Source: Streptomyces aculeolatus
GTDB lineage: Bacteria > Actinomycetota > Actinomycetes > Streptomycetales > Streptomycetaceae
NCBI RefSeq assembly: GCF_020400605.1
Contig: NZ_JAINRD010000009.1
Coordinates: 224,629 to 288,628, forward strand
Direction: 5' to 3'
Length of the DNA: 64,000 nucleotides
Part shown: in pieces, positions 39,951-47,922 of the stretch
Numbering within the stretch: the first letter of the stretch is position 1
How the letters are laid out: each line of letters opens with the position of its first letter
The notes under the pieces: generated by a model
Database searches by the model: none
What the model was told of the DNA's origin: nothing
What the model saw: only the letters and a program-made list of their open reading frames with translations
Translations under genes and position numbers: made by a program

Positions 39951-40688
39951 GTGGGGACCACGCAGCCGGACACCGTGACCGAGCTGAAGTACTGGCATCT
40001 GAAGGGTGTGATCAGTGAGGCGCTCGAGTCGGAGTTCTCGGTAGGGGAGATCCTGCCCAACGAGCGCGAGCTGGCGGCCCGCTTCGGCGTCGCCCGCGCG
40101 ACCCTGCGGCAGGCACTCGACCAGCTGGAGCTGGAGGGCCGGCTGCAGCGCAGGCGCGGCGTCGGGACGACGGTCGCGCCGCCGCGCGTCGGCGTGCCGG
40201 TGGGCTCCCCGCGGCAGATGTGGCCGGCCGAGGCCGACGACGGCTGGGAGGCCGTCGACGCCGCCGCGGTCCCGGCGCCCGCGGCCGTCGCGCGCATGCT
40301 CGGCACCGACGCGACGGAGCCGGTGCACCGGGTGCACCGCTCCCGCAGCCGCAACGGGCAGCCGGTCGCGGCCGAGCTGATCTACGTGCCGGGCGTCTCC
40401 GCGCCCGGGTTCAGCCGCGGTGACGCCTCCGTCGGCGCCGTCCGCGCCCGCGCCGTGCTGCACGAGCTGCACCGGCTGCCGCTGGAGGGCCAGGACCGCA
40501 CCGTCGAGCTGGGCTCGGCGCGCGCGGAGGACGCCCGCGAGCTGGACCGGCTGCCGGGCGCCCCGGTGCTGGTGGTCACCACGCGCTACGTCTCCCGGGG
40601 GCGCACCGCCGCCGTCGCGGTCTCGACGTACCGCGCGGACACCTGCCGGCTCACCCTCGACGCCGACGCGGCGGTGCTGGCGAGCTGA
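39951..40688 (+). CDS. GntR/HutC-family transcriptional regulator
   Basis: 245 residues from GTG 39951 with GAGGATCAG upstream. The winged helix is at about 12-76 (KYWHLKGVISEALESEFSVG, LPNERELAARFGVARATLRQ, ALDQLELEGRLQRRRGVGTT). A UTRA ligand domain follows (MLGTDATEPVHRVHRSRSRN, then VLVVTTRYVSRGR near the end). HutC/DasR-type proteins usually sense phosphorylated sugars or amino sugars. It resembles DasR in layout but is clearly a different protein. A DasR-like palindrome overlaps its promoter, and a ROK regulator is convergent, which points to carbohydrate control. Target genes are not adjacent. Confidence 0.88.
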   Translation: MGTTQPDTVTELKYWHLKGVISEALESEFSVGEILPNERELAARFGVARATLRQALDQLELEGRLQRRRGVGTTVAPPRVGVPVGSPRQMWPAEADDGWEAVDAAAVPAPAAVARMLGTDATEPVHRVHRSRSRNGQPVAAELIYVPGVSAPGFSRGDASVGAVRARAVLHELHRLPLEGQDRTVELGSARAEDARELDRLPGAPVLVVTTRYVSRGRTAAVAVSTYRADTCRLTLDADAAVLAS

Positions 40689-40757
40689 GCCGCCGCCCAC
40701 GCCGTACGGACCGGGCGGGAGACCCGGCGCGGAGCAGGAGGACACGGGCAGCAGGCC

Positions 40758-40786
40758 GGGCCGGGAGCGCACACCCCGCCCGGCCC
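40758..40786. terminator. Bidirectional hairpin between the GntR and ROK genes
   Basis: GGGCCGGG and CCCGGCCC form an eight-base perfect stem around a 13-base loop, 14 bases before the stop of the convergent ROK gene. Confidence 0.5.
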
Positions 40787-40799
40787 GCGGCTTCCCGGC

Positions 40800-41957
40800 T
40801 CAGCGCCGTGCCGTGACCGTGCTCTCCACGGCGAACAGCTCCTCGTCGAGGTGGTCCAGGGCCAGCCGCAGCGCACCCGTGGCCACCGCCGCCTCGCCCA
40901 GCAGCGACAGCACGACCTCAGGGGGCCGCAGGCAGTAGCGGGCCAACTCCGTGTGCAGCGGCTCCAGCACGTCGTCCACGCCCGCCGCCCAGCCGCCGAT
41001 CACCACCAGCTCGGGGTCCAGGGCCAGTACGAGCGCGGCGACGTCGTGCACCAGTCGCTGCATGAACCGGTCCACGGCCCGGCGCGCCCGCTTGTCGCCG
41101 CCCTGCGCCAGGGAGAAGACCTCCGCCACCGCCGGCTCGTCCAGCGGGTGCAGCGGCTCGCCCGTGACGCTCAGCAGCTTCTCCGGCGTCGCCTCCCGGC
41201 CCAGCAGGTGCAGCGCCCCGATCTCGCCCGCCGCGCCGCCGAAGCCGCGGTGCAGCCGCCCGCCGATCAGCGACCCGGCGCCCGGGCTCAGCCCGGCGCG
41301 GACGAAGACCACGTCGGCCGAGTGCCGCGCGGCGCCCTTCCAGTGCTCGGCGACGGCCGCGGTGTTCGCGTCGTTCTCCACCAGCACCGGGCAGCGGAAC
41401 GAACGGCCCAGCCGCTCCGTGAGATTGATGCCCGTCCAGCCGGGCAGCGCGGAACTCAGCCGCACCATGCCGTCCGCCTCCACGATGCCGGGGCTGCCGA
41501 CGCCCACCGCGCGCAGCGTGCTGCGCGCCACGCCGGTGCGCCGCAGCACCTCCTGCACCACGGCCCGTACGGCCGCCAGCCGGTCGTCGGCCTCCGCGGT
41601 CTCGTCCACGGTGCGCGACGCCGAGCCGCGCAGCCGGCCGTCGAGGTCGGAGAGCAGGACCGAGACCCGGTGCGGGCCGATCTCGATGCCCAGCAGATGG
41701 CCCGACTCGGCGTGGAAGCGGAACTTGCGCGCGGGCCGGCCCTGGCGCCGCGTCGTACCCTCCTCGGCCGGGGCCTCCACCACCAGCCCGCTGGCCGCGA
41801 GGCCCTCCAGCACGCCGTCGAGGGTGGGCCGCGAGAGCCCGGTGGTGCGCGCCAGCTCGGTCAGCGTCGCCGCACCCGCGTCGCGCAGCGCGCGCAGGAC
41901 GACGGCGGAGTTGATCCGCCGCAGCAGGGACGGATCCCCGCCGGTGAGCTGCGCCAA
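40800..41957 (-). CDS. ROK-family transcriptional regulator (catalytic site lost)
   Basis: 385 residues from TTG 41957, with GGAGG seven bases upstream. An N-terminal winged helix (LLRRINSAVVLRALRDAGAA, LTELARTTGLSRPTLDGVLE) precedes the ROK sugar-kinase fold: GIEIGPHRVSVLLSDLDGRL, VGSPGIVEADGMV, ENDANTAAVAEH. The ExGH motif reads GEIGALHLL, so the zinc-associated His is missing, and the CxCGxxGC zinc cluster is absent. It is thus a pure regulator, not a kinase. Such proteins respond to sugars. A large perfect palindrome 24 bases upstream of the TTG is the likely operator. Confidence 0.87.
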   Translation of the reverse strand: MAQLTGGDPSLLRRINSAVVLRALRDAGAATLTELARTTGLSRPTLDGVLEGLAASGLVVEAPAEEGTTRRQGRPARKFRFHAESGHLLGIEIGPHRVSVLLSDLDGRLRGSASRTVDETAEADDRLAAVRAVVQEVLRRTGVARSTLRAVGVGSPGIVEADGMVRLSSALPGWTGINLTERLGRSFRCPVLVENDANTAAVAEHWKGAARHSADVVFVRAGLSPGAGSLIGGRLHRGFGGAAGEIGALHLLGREATPEKLLSVTGEPLHPLDEPAVAEVFSLAQGGDKRARRAVDRFMQRLVHDVAALVLALDPELVVIGGWAAGVDDVLEPLHTELARYCLRPPEVVLSLLGEAAVATGALRLALDHLDEELFAVESTVTARR

Positions 41958-41980
41958 CGTCAGCCTCCCTGAGCGTGCTT

Positions 41981-42009
41981 CCGGATAGCGGATCGTATCC
42001 GCTATCCGG
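41981..42009. promoter_or_regulatory. 13-base-arm palindrome upstream of the ROK gene
   Basis: CCGGATAGCGGAT and ATCCGCTATCCGG are perfect arms around CGT. On the minus strand the centre contains TACGAT, a good -10 for the ROK gene, so the repeat covers its promoter. It also overlaps the stop codon of the response-regulator gene (42002-42004), so it may double as that gene's terminator. Confidence 0.6.
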
Positions 42010-42661
42010 CCGCGCCGGGAGCGACGAACCCCGACTCGTACGCGGTGATCACCGCCTGTGTGCGGTCCCGGGCCCCCAGCTTCGCCAGGAGCGCACTGAC
42101 GTGCGATTTGACCGTCTCGGTGCCGAGCACCAGCTCCGCAGCGATCTCCGCGTTGGTCAGCCCCCGGGCGATGAGGCGCAGCACCTCGCTCTCGCGGTCG
42201 GTCAGCCGCGCCGCCGCCACGGCCGCGCGCGCCCCCTCGTTGCCGTGCCCGGCGGCCAGTGACCGCAGCGCGGCCGGGAACAGCAGCGACTCGCCCTCGG
42301 CGACCAGGCGCACCGCGTGCACGATCTCCGCGGGCCGGGCCCGCTTGAGCAGGAAGCCGTCGGCGCCGGCGCGCAGCGCCCCGTACACGTACTGGTCCTC
42401 CTCGAAGGTCGTGACGACGAGGATCTTCGGCGGCGCGGGGAAGGCGCGGAGTACCGCCCGGGTGGCCTCGATACCGTCCATCAGCGGCATCCGCACGTCC
42501 ATCGCGACGACGTCGGGCGCCAGCTGCCGTACGAGCGGGATCACGGCCGCGCCGTCGGCGGCCTCGCCGACCACCTCGATGTCCGGCTGCGCTTCGAGGA
42601 TCGCCCGCAGCCCGGCGCGGACCAGGGCGTCGTCGTCGACGAGGAGGACGGAGACGGGCAC
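42002..42661 (-). CDS. NarL/LuxR-type response regulator
   Basis: 219 residues from GTG 42661, four bases after the histidine-kinase stop. The receiver domain has the acidic pair in LLVDDDALVR, the phospho-acceptor Asp in AMDVRMPLMDG, and the Lys in FLLKRARP. A LuxR helix-turn-helix follows (LTDRESEVLRLIARGLTNAE, VLGTETVKSHVSALLAKLGA). The upstream kinase is its cognate sensor. Divergent ABC-2 exporter genes are the probable target, as in many Streptomyces drug-resistance two-component systems. Confidence 0.92.
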   Translation of the reverse strand: MPVSVLLVDDDALVRAGLRAILEAQPDIEVVGEAADGAAVIPLVRQLAPDVVAMDVRMPLMDGIEATRAVLRAFPAPPKILVVTTFEEDQYVYGALRAGADGFLLKRARPAEIVHAVRLVAEGESLLFPAALRSLAAGHGNEGARAAVAAARLTDRESEVLRLIARGLTNAEIAAELVLGTETVKSHVSALLAKLGARDRTQAVITAYESGFVAPGAAG

Positions 42662-42665
42662 GGCG

Positions 42666-43904
42666 TCACTGTATCGGCAGGGTGACCCGCACCCTCCACT
42701 CACCGTCGTGCGGTCCGGCGACGGCCTCGCCGCCGAGCAGGGCGGCGCGCTCGCGGATGCCGCGCAGGCCGCTGCCGCCGGGCCCGGGCGCGGGCGCCGC
42801 CCGGGGCAGCTCGTTGCGTACGTGCAGCTCCAGCTCGCCCGCCGAGGCCGCGATACGGACCGTGACCGGCACCAGCCCGGCGTGCCGCAGCACGTTCGTC
42901 AGGCACTCCTGCACGATGCGGTAGCCCTCCCGGGACACCGGCCCCGGCACCGTCTCCAGCGGCCCCTCGATCTCCGCGCTGATCGCGGCCCCGGCGCCGC
43001 GCGCGGAGGCCACCAGCCGCTCCGCCTCGGCCAGCCCGGGCCGCCGGGACGGCGGTGCGGAGTCCTGGCGCAGCAGCCGCAGCACCCGCTCCAGGTCCTC
43101 CAGCGCCTCCCGGCCGGTGTCCTCGATCGCGCGCAGCGCCCGCTCGGTGAACTCCGGCGACCCGGCGGCCCGGGCGGCACCGGCCTGCACGACGGCGACG
43201 GTCAGCGCGTGCCCGATGGTGTCGTGCAGCTCGCGGGCCAGCCGGTTGTGCTCCAGCAGCCGTTCGGTGCGTTCCTCCAGCGCCGCCAGCCGCTCGGCGG
43301 CCGAAGGGCCGAGCAGCCGGGGCGCCAGCGCCGCGATCAGCGCGCCGAACCCCCAGCCGGCCGCCAGCAGGGCCGCCACCGCAACCGGGACGAGCAGCGG
43401 GTACGACCCGCGCCACGGGCCCGGCAGCGGCACGACCTCCGCCTCGAACGAGGACCAGTGGTGCGCGGAGGTCAGCGCGACGGTCAGGAAGATGCCCTGG
43501 ATGCCGGCCACGGCGGCCAGCAGCCCCACCCACATCCGCAGCACCAGCCAGACGAACACCCGCCCGCGGTCGGCCCACGAGGCGGCCGGCGTGCGTGCGA
43601 GCCCCGGATCCGGCTGCGCGTCCGTGCCGTGCGGACCCGGGAACAGCAGCAGCCGGGCCTGCATCGTCTCCAGGAGCCGGGTGGCGGGGATCGCCGCCGC
43701 GACGGCGAGCAGCGGCACCGGGCCGAGGGCGAGGATGGCATAGCTGACCGCCGGCGGCACCTCGTCCACGCCCCAGACGAAGGCGCCCAGCAGGGCCAGC
43801 GTCGCGGCGATGAACAGGTGCAGCCAGCGCGTGTACGTCACCGACCGCAGCACCGGCCGCAGCGGGCGGCGGAGGGATCGGAGGAGGCGGGACACGCCGT
43901 CCAT
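42666..43904 (-). CDS. Sensor histidine kinase (HisKA_3 / DesK-NarX type)
   Basis: 412 residues from ATG 43904; upstream in-frame sequence lies in the divergent promoter region. Four or five membrane helices fill residues 20-215. The dimerisation helix with the phospho-His is LARELHDTIGHALTVAVVQA. The ATPase ends in VRNELPRAAPAPGPGGSGLR and GIRERAALLGGEAV, the truncated form typical of this family. It works with the response regulator four bases downstream. With no large outside domain it probably senses a membrane-active compound within the bilayer. Confidence 0.9.
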   Translation of the reverse strand: MDGVSRLLRSLRRPLRPVLRSVTYTRWLHLFIAATLALLGAFVWGVDEVPPAVSYAILALGPVPLLAVAAAIPATRLLETMQARLLLFPGPHGTDAQPDPGLARTPAASWADRGRVFVWLVLRMWVGLLAAVAGIQGIFLTVALTSAHHWSSFEAEVVPLPGPWRGSYPLLVPVAVAALLAAGWGFGALIAALAPRLLGPSAAERLAALEERTERLLEHNRLARELHDTIGHALTVAVVQAGAARAAGSPEFTERALRAIEDTGREALEDLERVLRLLRQDSAPPSRRPGLAEAERLVASARGAGAAISAEIEGPLETVPGPVSREGYRIVQECLTNVLRHAGLVPVTVRIAASAGELELHVRNELPRAAPAPGPGGSGLRGIRERAALLGGEAVAGPHDGEWRVRVTLPIQ

Positions 43905-44004
43905 CGTGCCAGCGCCCCGGAGGTGGCGGCTCCCCCGCACGGGGGAGCCGCCACCCGCGCGCGGGGGAGGACCCGGCGGGGTCCCGACCGGCAGCGTGGG
44001 TTCC

Positions 44005-44748
44005 ATGACAGCAGCAACAGCCATCGAGGTCAGCCGGCTGACCAAGGACTACGGGGACGTCCGGGCGCTCGACGCCGTGACCTTCACCGTCCGGCCGGGC
44101 CGCGTCACCGGCTTCCTCGGCCCCAACGGCGCCGGCAAGTCCACCGCCATGCGCCTCGTCCTCGGCCTGGACCGGCCCACCGCGGGCACCGCCACCGTCG
44201 GCGGCCGGCCCTACGCCGAACTCTCCGACCCGCTCCGGCACGTCGGCGCCCTGCTCGACGCCCAGGCCGCCCACGGCTCCCGCTCCGGCCGCGCCCACCT
44301 GCGCGCGCTGGCCGCGAGCAACGGCCTGCCGGACGCCCGCGTCGCCGAGGTCCTGCGGCTGACCGGGATCGAGTCCGCCGCGGGCCGGCGGGTGCGGACG
44401 TACTCGCTCGGCATGCGCCAGCGCCTCGGCATCGCCGCCGCGCTGCTCGGCGACCCGCCCGTGCTGCTGCTGGACGAGCCGTCCAACGGGCTCGACCCCG
44501 AGGGCATCGTATGGATCCGCAAGCTGCTGCGGCGGCTGGCCGGCGAGGGCCGCACGGTGCTCGTCTCCAGCCATCTGATGGCGGAGACCGCCGCGTTCGC
44601 CGACCACCTCGTGGTGCTCGGCCGCGGCCGGCTGCTCGCCGACTCGCCGCTGGCCGAGTTCGTCGAGGGCCGGGCCGACCTGGAGGAGGCGTACCTCCGC
44701 CTGACCGCCTCGGCGGCGGAGTTCACCAGCGGGACCGGGGAGGTCTGA
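44005..44748 (+). CDS. ABC-2 exporter ATP-binding protein
   Basis: 247 residues from ATG 44005. CAGCGT (43992-43997) seven bases upstream suggests a leaderless mRNA. Walker A GPNGAGKST, signature YSLGMRQRLG, Walker B LLLDEPSNGLDP and the switch His in VSSHLM are intact. It belongs to the DrrA/bacitracin/lantibiotic exporter branch. The permease follows after three bases. A two-component system is divergent across 100 bases and probably induces this exporter in response to its cargo. Confidence 0.92.
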   Translation: MTAATAIEVSRLTKDYGDVRALDAVTFTVRPGRVTGFLGPNGAGKSTAMRLVLGLDRPTAGTATVGGRPYAELSDPLRHVGALLDAQAAHGSRSGRAHLRALAASNGLPDARVAEVLRLTGIESAAGRRVRTYSLGMRQRLGIAAALLGDPPVLLLDEPSNGLDPEGIVWIRKLLRRLAGEGRTVLVSSHLMAETAAFADHLVVLGRGRLLADSPLAEFVEGRADLEEAYLRLTASAAEFTSGTGEV

Positions 44749-44751
44749 GAG

Positions 44752-45489
44752 ATGAATGCCACCGCCGTGCTCCGCTCCGAGTGGATCAAGATCACGACGC
44801 TGCGCGGCACCGTGTGGTCGCTGGCGTGCGTGCTGCTCGTCACCGCCGGCTTCGGGATCCTCGCCAGCACCGCCCAGGGCGGCGCCGAGGTCGACGGCGA
44901 CTTCGACCCGCTGTTCTCCGTCCTCACCGGGGTGGGACCCGGCCAGATCGCCGCGATCGTCTTCGGCACGCTCGCGGTGTCGTCCGAGTACCAGAGCGGG
45001 CTGATCCGCGCCACGCTGGCCGCCGTGCCGCGGCGCGGGCTGCTCTACGCGGCCAAGCTCGCCCACGTCGGCGGGCTCACGTTCGCCGTCGCGCTGCCCA
45101 CGACGCTGCTGTCGTTCCTGGTCGGCGGCGCCGCGCTCGGCGACCGGGCGCTGGGCCTGGGCGACGACCACGCGCTGCTCGGCGTCGTAGGCGGCGCCGT
45201 CTACCTCACGCTCATGGCGCTGCTCGCCGCGGGGCTCGCCGCCGTGCTGCGGAGCGGGATCGCGGTGCTGGGCATCCTGATCCCGTTCGTGCTGGTGGTG
45301 TCGATGGTGCTCGGCGTCGGGTCGTCGGCGGGATTCGCGGACTACCTGCCGGACCGCGCCGGGCAGCAGGTGCTCTTCGCCGACCCGCCGACGGACGTCC
45401 CCCCGCTCGCCGGCCTGGCGGTCACCGCGCTCTGGGCGGGCGCGGCGGTGCTGGCCGGCTGGTGGACGCTGCGCCGGCGGGACGCGTAG
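44752..45489 (+). CDS. ABC-2 exporter permease
   Basis: 245 residues from ATG 44752 with GAGGTCTGAGA upstream. Six hydrophobic helices, preceded by LRSEWIKITTLRGTVWSLAC, which is the usual start of ABC-2 permeases of this class. VSSEYQSGLIRATLAAVPRR is the conserved coupling region, and a C-terminal LRRRDA motif closes the protein. With the ATPase it would export an amphiphilic drug or peptide. Direct repeats begin in its last codons. Confidence 0.88.
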   Translation: MNATAVLRSEWIKITTLRGTVWSLACVLLVTAGFGILASTAQGGAEVDGDFDPLFSVLTGVGPGQIAAIVFGTLAVSSEYQSGLIRATLAAVPRRGLLYAAKLAHVGGLTFAVALPTTLLSFLVGGAALGDRALGLGDDHALLGVVGGAVYLTLMALLAAGLAAVLRSGIAVLGILIPFVLVVSMVLGVGSSAGFADYLPDRAGQQVLFADPPTDVPPLAGLAVTALWAGAAVLAGWWTLRRRDA

Positions 45490-45525
45490 GCACGGCGGAC
45501 GCGCAGGACCGGCGGACGCGCAGGA
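45476..45525. repeat. Three imperfect 17-base tandem repeats
   Basis: CGGCGGACGCGCAGGA occurs at 45493-45508 and 45510-45525 with a 17-base period. A diverged first unit (CGGCGGGACGCGTAGG) lies over the last codons and stop of the permease. They probably arose by slippage; no function is evident, and no strong hairpin is formed. Confidence 0.6.
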
Positions 45526-45563
45526 GGGGCGCGGGCGCTGCTACGGGGCCGGGGCGGTCCGCG

Positions 45564-47003
45564 TCACAGGATCGCCCCGGGCGCGTAGCCCGCCGCCTGC
45601 GGATGCCGCTTCACGACCTCCTCGACCCGCGCCGCGACGGCCGCCACCTGCTCCTCCGCGGCGCCGGTGAACGACAGCCGGTCCGCCATCAGCGCCTGGA
45701 GCCGGTCCCGGTCCAGCGGGATGCGGTCGTCGGCCGCAAGCCGGTCGAGGAGTTCGTTGCGCTCGGCGCCGCGCTCGCGCATCGCCAGCGCCGCGGCGAC
45801 CGCGTGCTCCTTGACGACCTCGTGCGCCTCCTCCCGGCCGACCCCGGCCCGTACCGCCGCCATCAGCACCTTGGTGGTGGCCAGGAAGGGCAGGTAGCGG
45901 TCCAGCTCGCGGGCGATCACCGCCGGGAAGGCGCCGAACTCGTCCAGTACTGTCAGGAACGTCTCCAGCAGCCCGTCCAGCGCGAAGAACGCGTCCGGCA
46001 GCGCCACACGGCGCACCACCGAGCAGGACACGTCGCCCTCGTTCCAGGTGTCGCCCGCCAGCTCCGCGGTCATCGAGGCGTAGCCGCGCAGGATCACCAT
46101 GAGGCCGTTCACGCGCTCGCAGGAGCGGGTGTTCATCTTGTGCGGCATCGCCGACGAGCCGACCTGGCCGGGCTTGAAGCCCTCGGTGACCAACTCGTGC
46201 CCGGCCATCAGCCGGATCGTCTTCGCCAGCGACGACGGCGCGGCGGCGACCTGCACCAGGGCCGCGACCACGTCGTAGTCCAGCGAGCGCGGGTAGACCT
46301 GGCCGACGGAGGTAAAGGCGCGGGCGAAGCCCAGGTGGCCGGCGACCCGGCCCTCCAGCTCCGCGAGCTTCGCGGCGCCCTCCTTGCCGCCGCCGAGCAG
46401 GTCGAGCATGTCCTGTGCGGTGCCGACCGGGCCCTTGATACCGCGCAGCGGGTAGCGCGCGAGCAGGTCCTCCACGCGGCCGTACGCGGTCAGCAGTTCG
46501 TCGGCGGCGGTGGCGAACCGCTTGCCCAGCGTGGTGGCCTGCGCGGCGACGTTGTGCGAGCGGCCGGCCATCACCAGCCCGGAGTGCTCGCCCGCCAGCC
46601 TGCCCAGCCGGGCCAGCACCGCGACCGCGCGGTCGCGCACCAGCTCCAGCGACTGCCGCACCTGGAGCTGCTCCACGTTCTCGGTCAGGTCGCGGGAGGT
46701 CATGCCCTTGTGGATCTGCTCGTGCCCGGCGAGCGCGTTGAACTCCTCGATCCGGGCCTTCACGTCGTGCCGCGTGACCTTCTCGCGCGCGGCGATCGAC
46801 GCGAGGTCGACGTCCTCCAGCACGCGCTCGTAGTCGGCGACGGCGCCCTCGGGCACCTCGATCCCCAGGTCCCGCTGGGCGCGCAGCACGGCCAGCCACA
46901 GGCGCCGCTCCAGGACGACCTTGTGCTCGGGGGACCAGAGGGCGGCCAGCTCGGCGGAGGCGTAGCGGGCGGCCAGGACGTTGGGGATGCGCGGCTTGTT
47001 CAC
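45564..47003 (-). CDS. purB: Adenylosuccinate lyase
   Basis: 479 residues from GTG 47003. TAGAAT (47017-47012) is eight bases upstream and no Shine-Dalgarno is present, so this core gene seems leaderless. It is a fumarase/aspartase-superfamily enzyme acting twice in purine synthesis. The signature loop GQVGSSAMPHKMNTRSCERV is exact, and GMTSRDLTENVEQLQVRQSL and MAGRSHNVAAQ carry the other active-site residues. The sequence matches the longer actinobacterial form. It is convergent with the ABC permease. Confidence 0.95.
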   Translation of the reverse strand: MNKPRIPNVLAARYASAELAALWSPEHKVVLERRLWLAVLRAQRDLGIEVPEGAVADYERVLEDVDLASIAAREKVTRHDVKARIEEFNALAGHEQIHKGMTSRDLTENVEQLQVRQSLELVRDRAVAVLARLGRLAGEHSGLVMAGRSHNVAAQATTLGKRFATAADELLTAYGRVEDLLARYPLRGIKGPVGTAQDMLDLLGGGKEGAAKLAELEGRVAGHLGFARAFTSVGQVYPRSLDYDVVAALVQVAAAPSSLAKTIRLMAGHELVTEGFKPGQVGSSAMPHKMNTRSCERVNGLMVILRGYASMTAELAGDTWNEGDVSCSVVRRVALPDAFFALDGLLETFLTVLDEFGAFPAVIARELDRYLPFLATTKVLMAAVRAGVGREEAHEVVKEHAVAAALAMRERGAERNELLDRLAADDRIPLDRDRLQALMADRLSFTGAAEEQVAAVAARVEEVVKRHPQAAGYAPGAIL

Positions 47004-47099
47004 GTGGGGAGATTCTACGGACCCCCGGGGCGGGGTGCGGACGGCGGCCGGTGCGGGCGTACGGGGGCGCTCGGTCGGGCCCGTACGCGCGGGCGCGCG

Positions 47100-47867
47100 T
47101 CAGGCGTCGTACGGGAGCAGCTCGGGGCGCTTGGGTGCGCGGCCGTCGCCGGAGGAGCGGCCGGTGAGCCGGCGGTGCACCCACGGCAGCAGGTGCGTAC
47201 GGGCGAAGCGGACGTCCGCGCCCCGCCGGGCGAGCCACGGCGGCTGCGGCGCCGCCGGCGGCAGCGGGCCCGTCCAGTCGTACTCCGGCGCGCCGCCGAG
47301 CGTCTGCCAGACGGCCTCGCCGACGCGGCGGTGGCCTTCGGGCGTCAGGTGCAGCCGGTCGTCGTGCCACAGCCGCACGTCGCGGAGCACGTCGGCGCCG
47401 TAGAGGTCGACGACCAGGGCGCCGTGCCGCGCGGCGAGGTCGTCGACGTGCGCGAAGAGCTGCTCCATCCGCGGCCTGACCCGCTCCAGCACCCGGCCGT
47501 CGCGCCCCGGGCTGCGCATCAGCACCAGCTGCTTGCAGCTCGGCGCCAGCCGCGCCACCGCCTCATCGAGCACGCCGCACACCCGGTCCATGTCGCAGCG
47601 CGGCCGGATCGCGTCGTTGAGGCCGCCGACGAGGGTGATGACGTCGGCTTCCATGGCGGCGGCCCGGTCGACCTGCTCGTCGAGGATCTGGCGGATGAGC
47701 TTGCCGCGGACGGCCAGGTTCGCGTAGCGGAAGCCGGGCTGCGCCGCCGCGAAGCGGGCCGCGAGGAGGTCCGCCCAGCCGCGGTAGGAGCCGTCGGGCT
47801 GCAGGTCGGACATGCCTTCGGTGAAGGAGTCACCGACCGCGACGAAACTGGTGTATCGGACGTTCAC
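47100..47867 (-). CDS. SGNH/GDSL hydrolase
   Basis: 255 residues from GTG 47867. TAGGAT (47881-47876) eight bases upstream indicates leaderless translation. Block I is VAVGDSFTEGMSD (nucleophile Ser), block III is GGLNDAIRP (Asn), and block V is DRLHLTPEGHRRVGE (Asp and His). No signal peptide is present, so it is probably cytoplasmic, unlike many secreted lipases. Substrate is unknown; esterase or deacylase activity is typical. The C-terminal 40 residues are basic and Pro-rich. Confidence 0.87.
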   Translation of the reverse strand: MNVRYTSFVAVGDSFTEGMSDLQPDGSYRGWADLLAARFAAAQPGFRYANLAVRGKLIRQILDEQVDRAAAMEADVITLVGGLNDAIRPRCDMDRVCGVLDEAVARLAPSCKQLVLMRSPGRDGRVLERVRPRMEQLFAHVDDLAARHGALVVDLYGADVLRDVRLWHDDRLHLTPEGHRRVGEAVWQTLGGAPEYDWTGPLPPAAPQPPWLARRGADVRFARTHLLPWVHRRLTGRSSGDGRAPKRPELLPYDA

Positions 47868-47922
47868 GTCCGCCGATCCTACCCGCCGCCGCGGGCCCGC
47901 CCCGCCGCGGCCGGGCCGCAGG

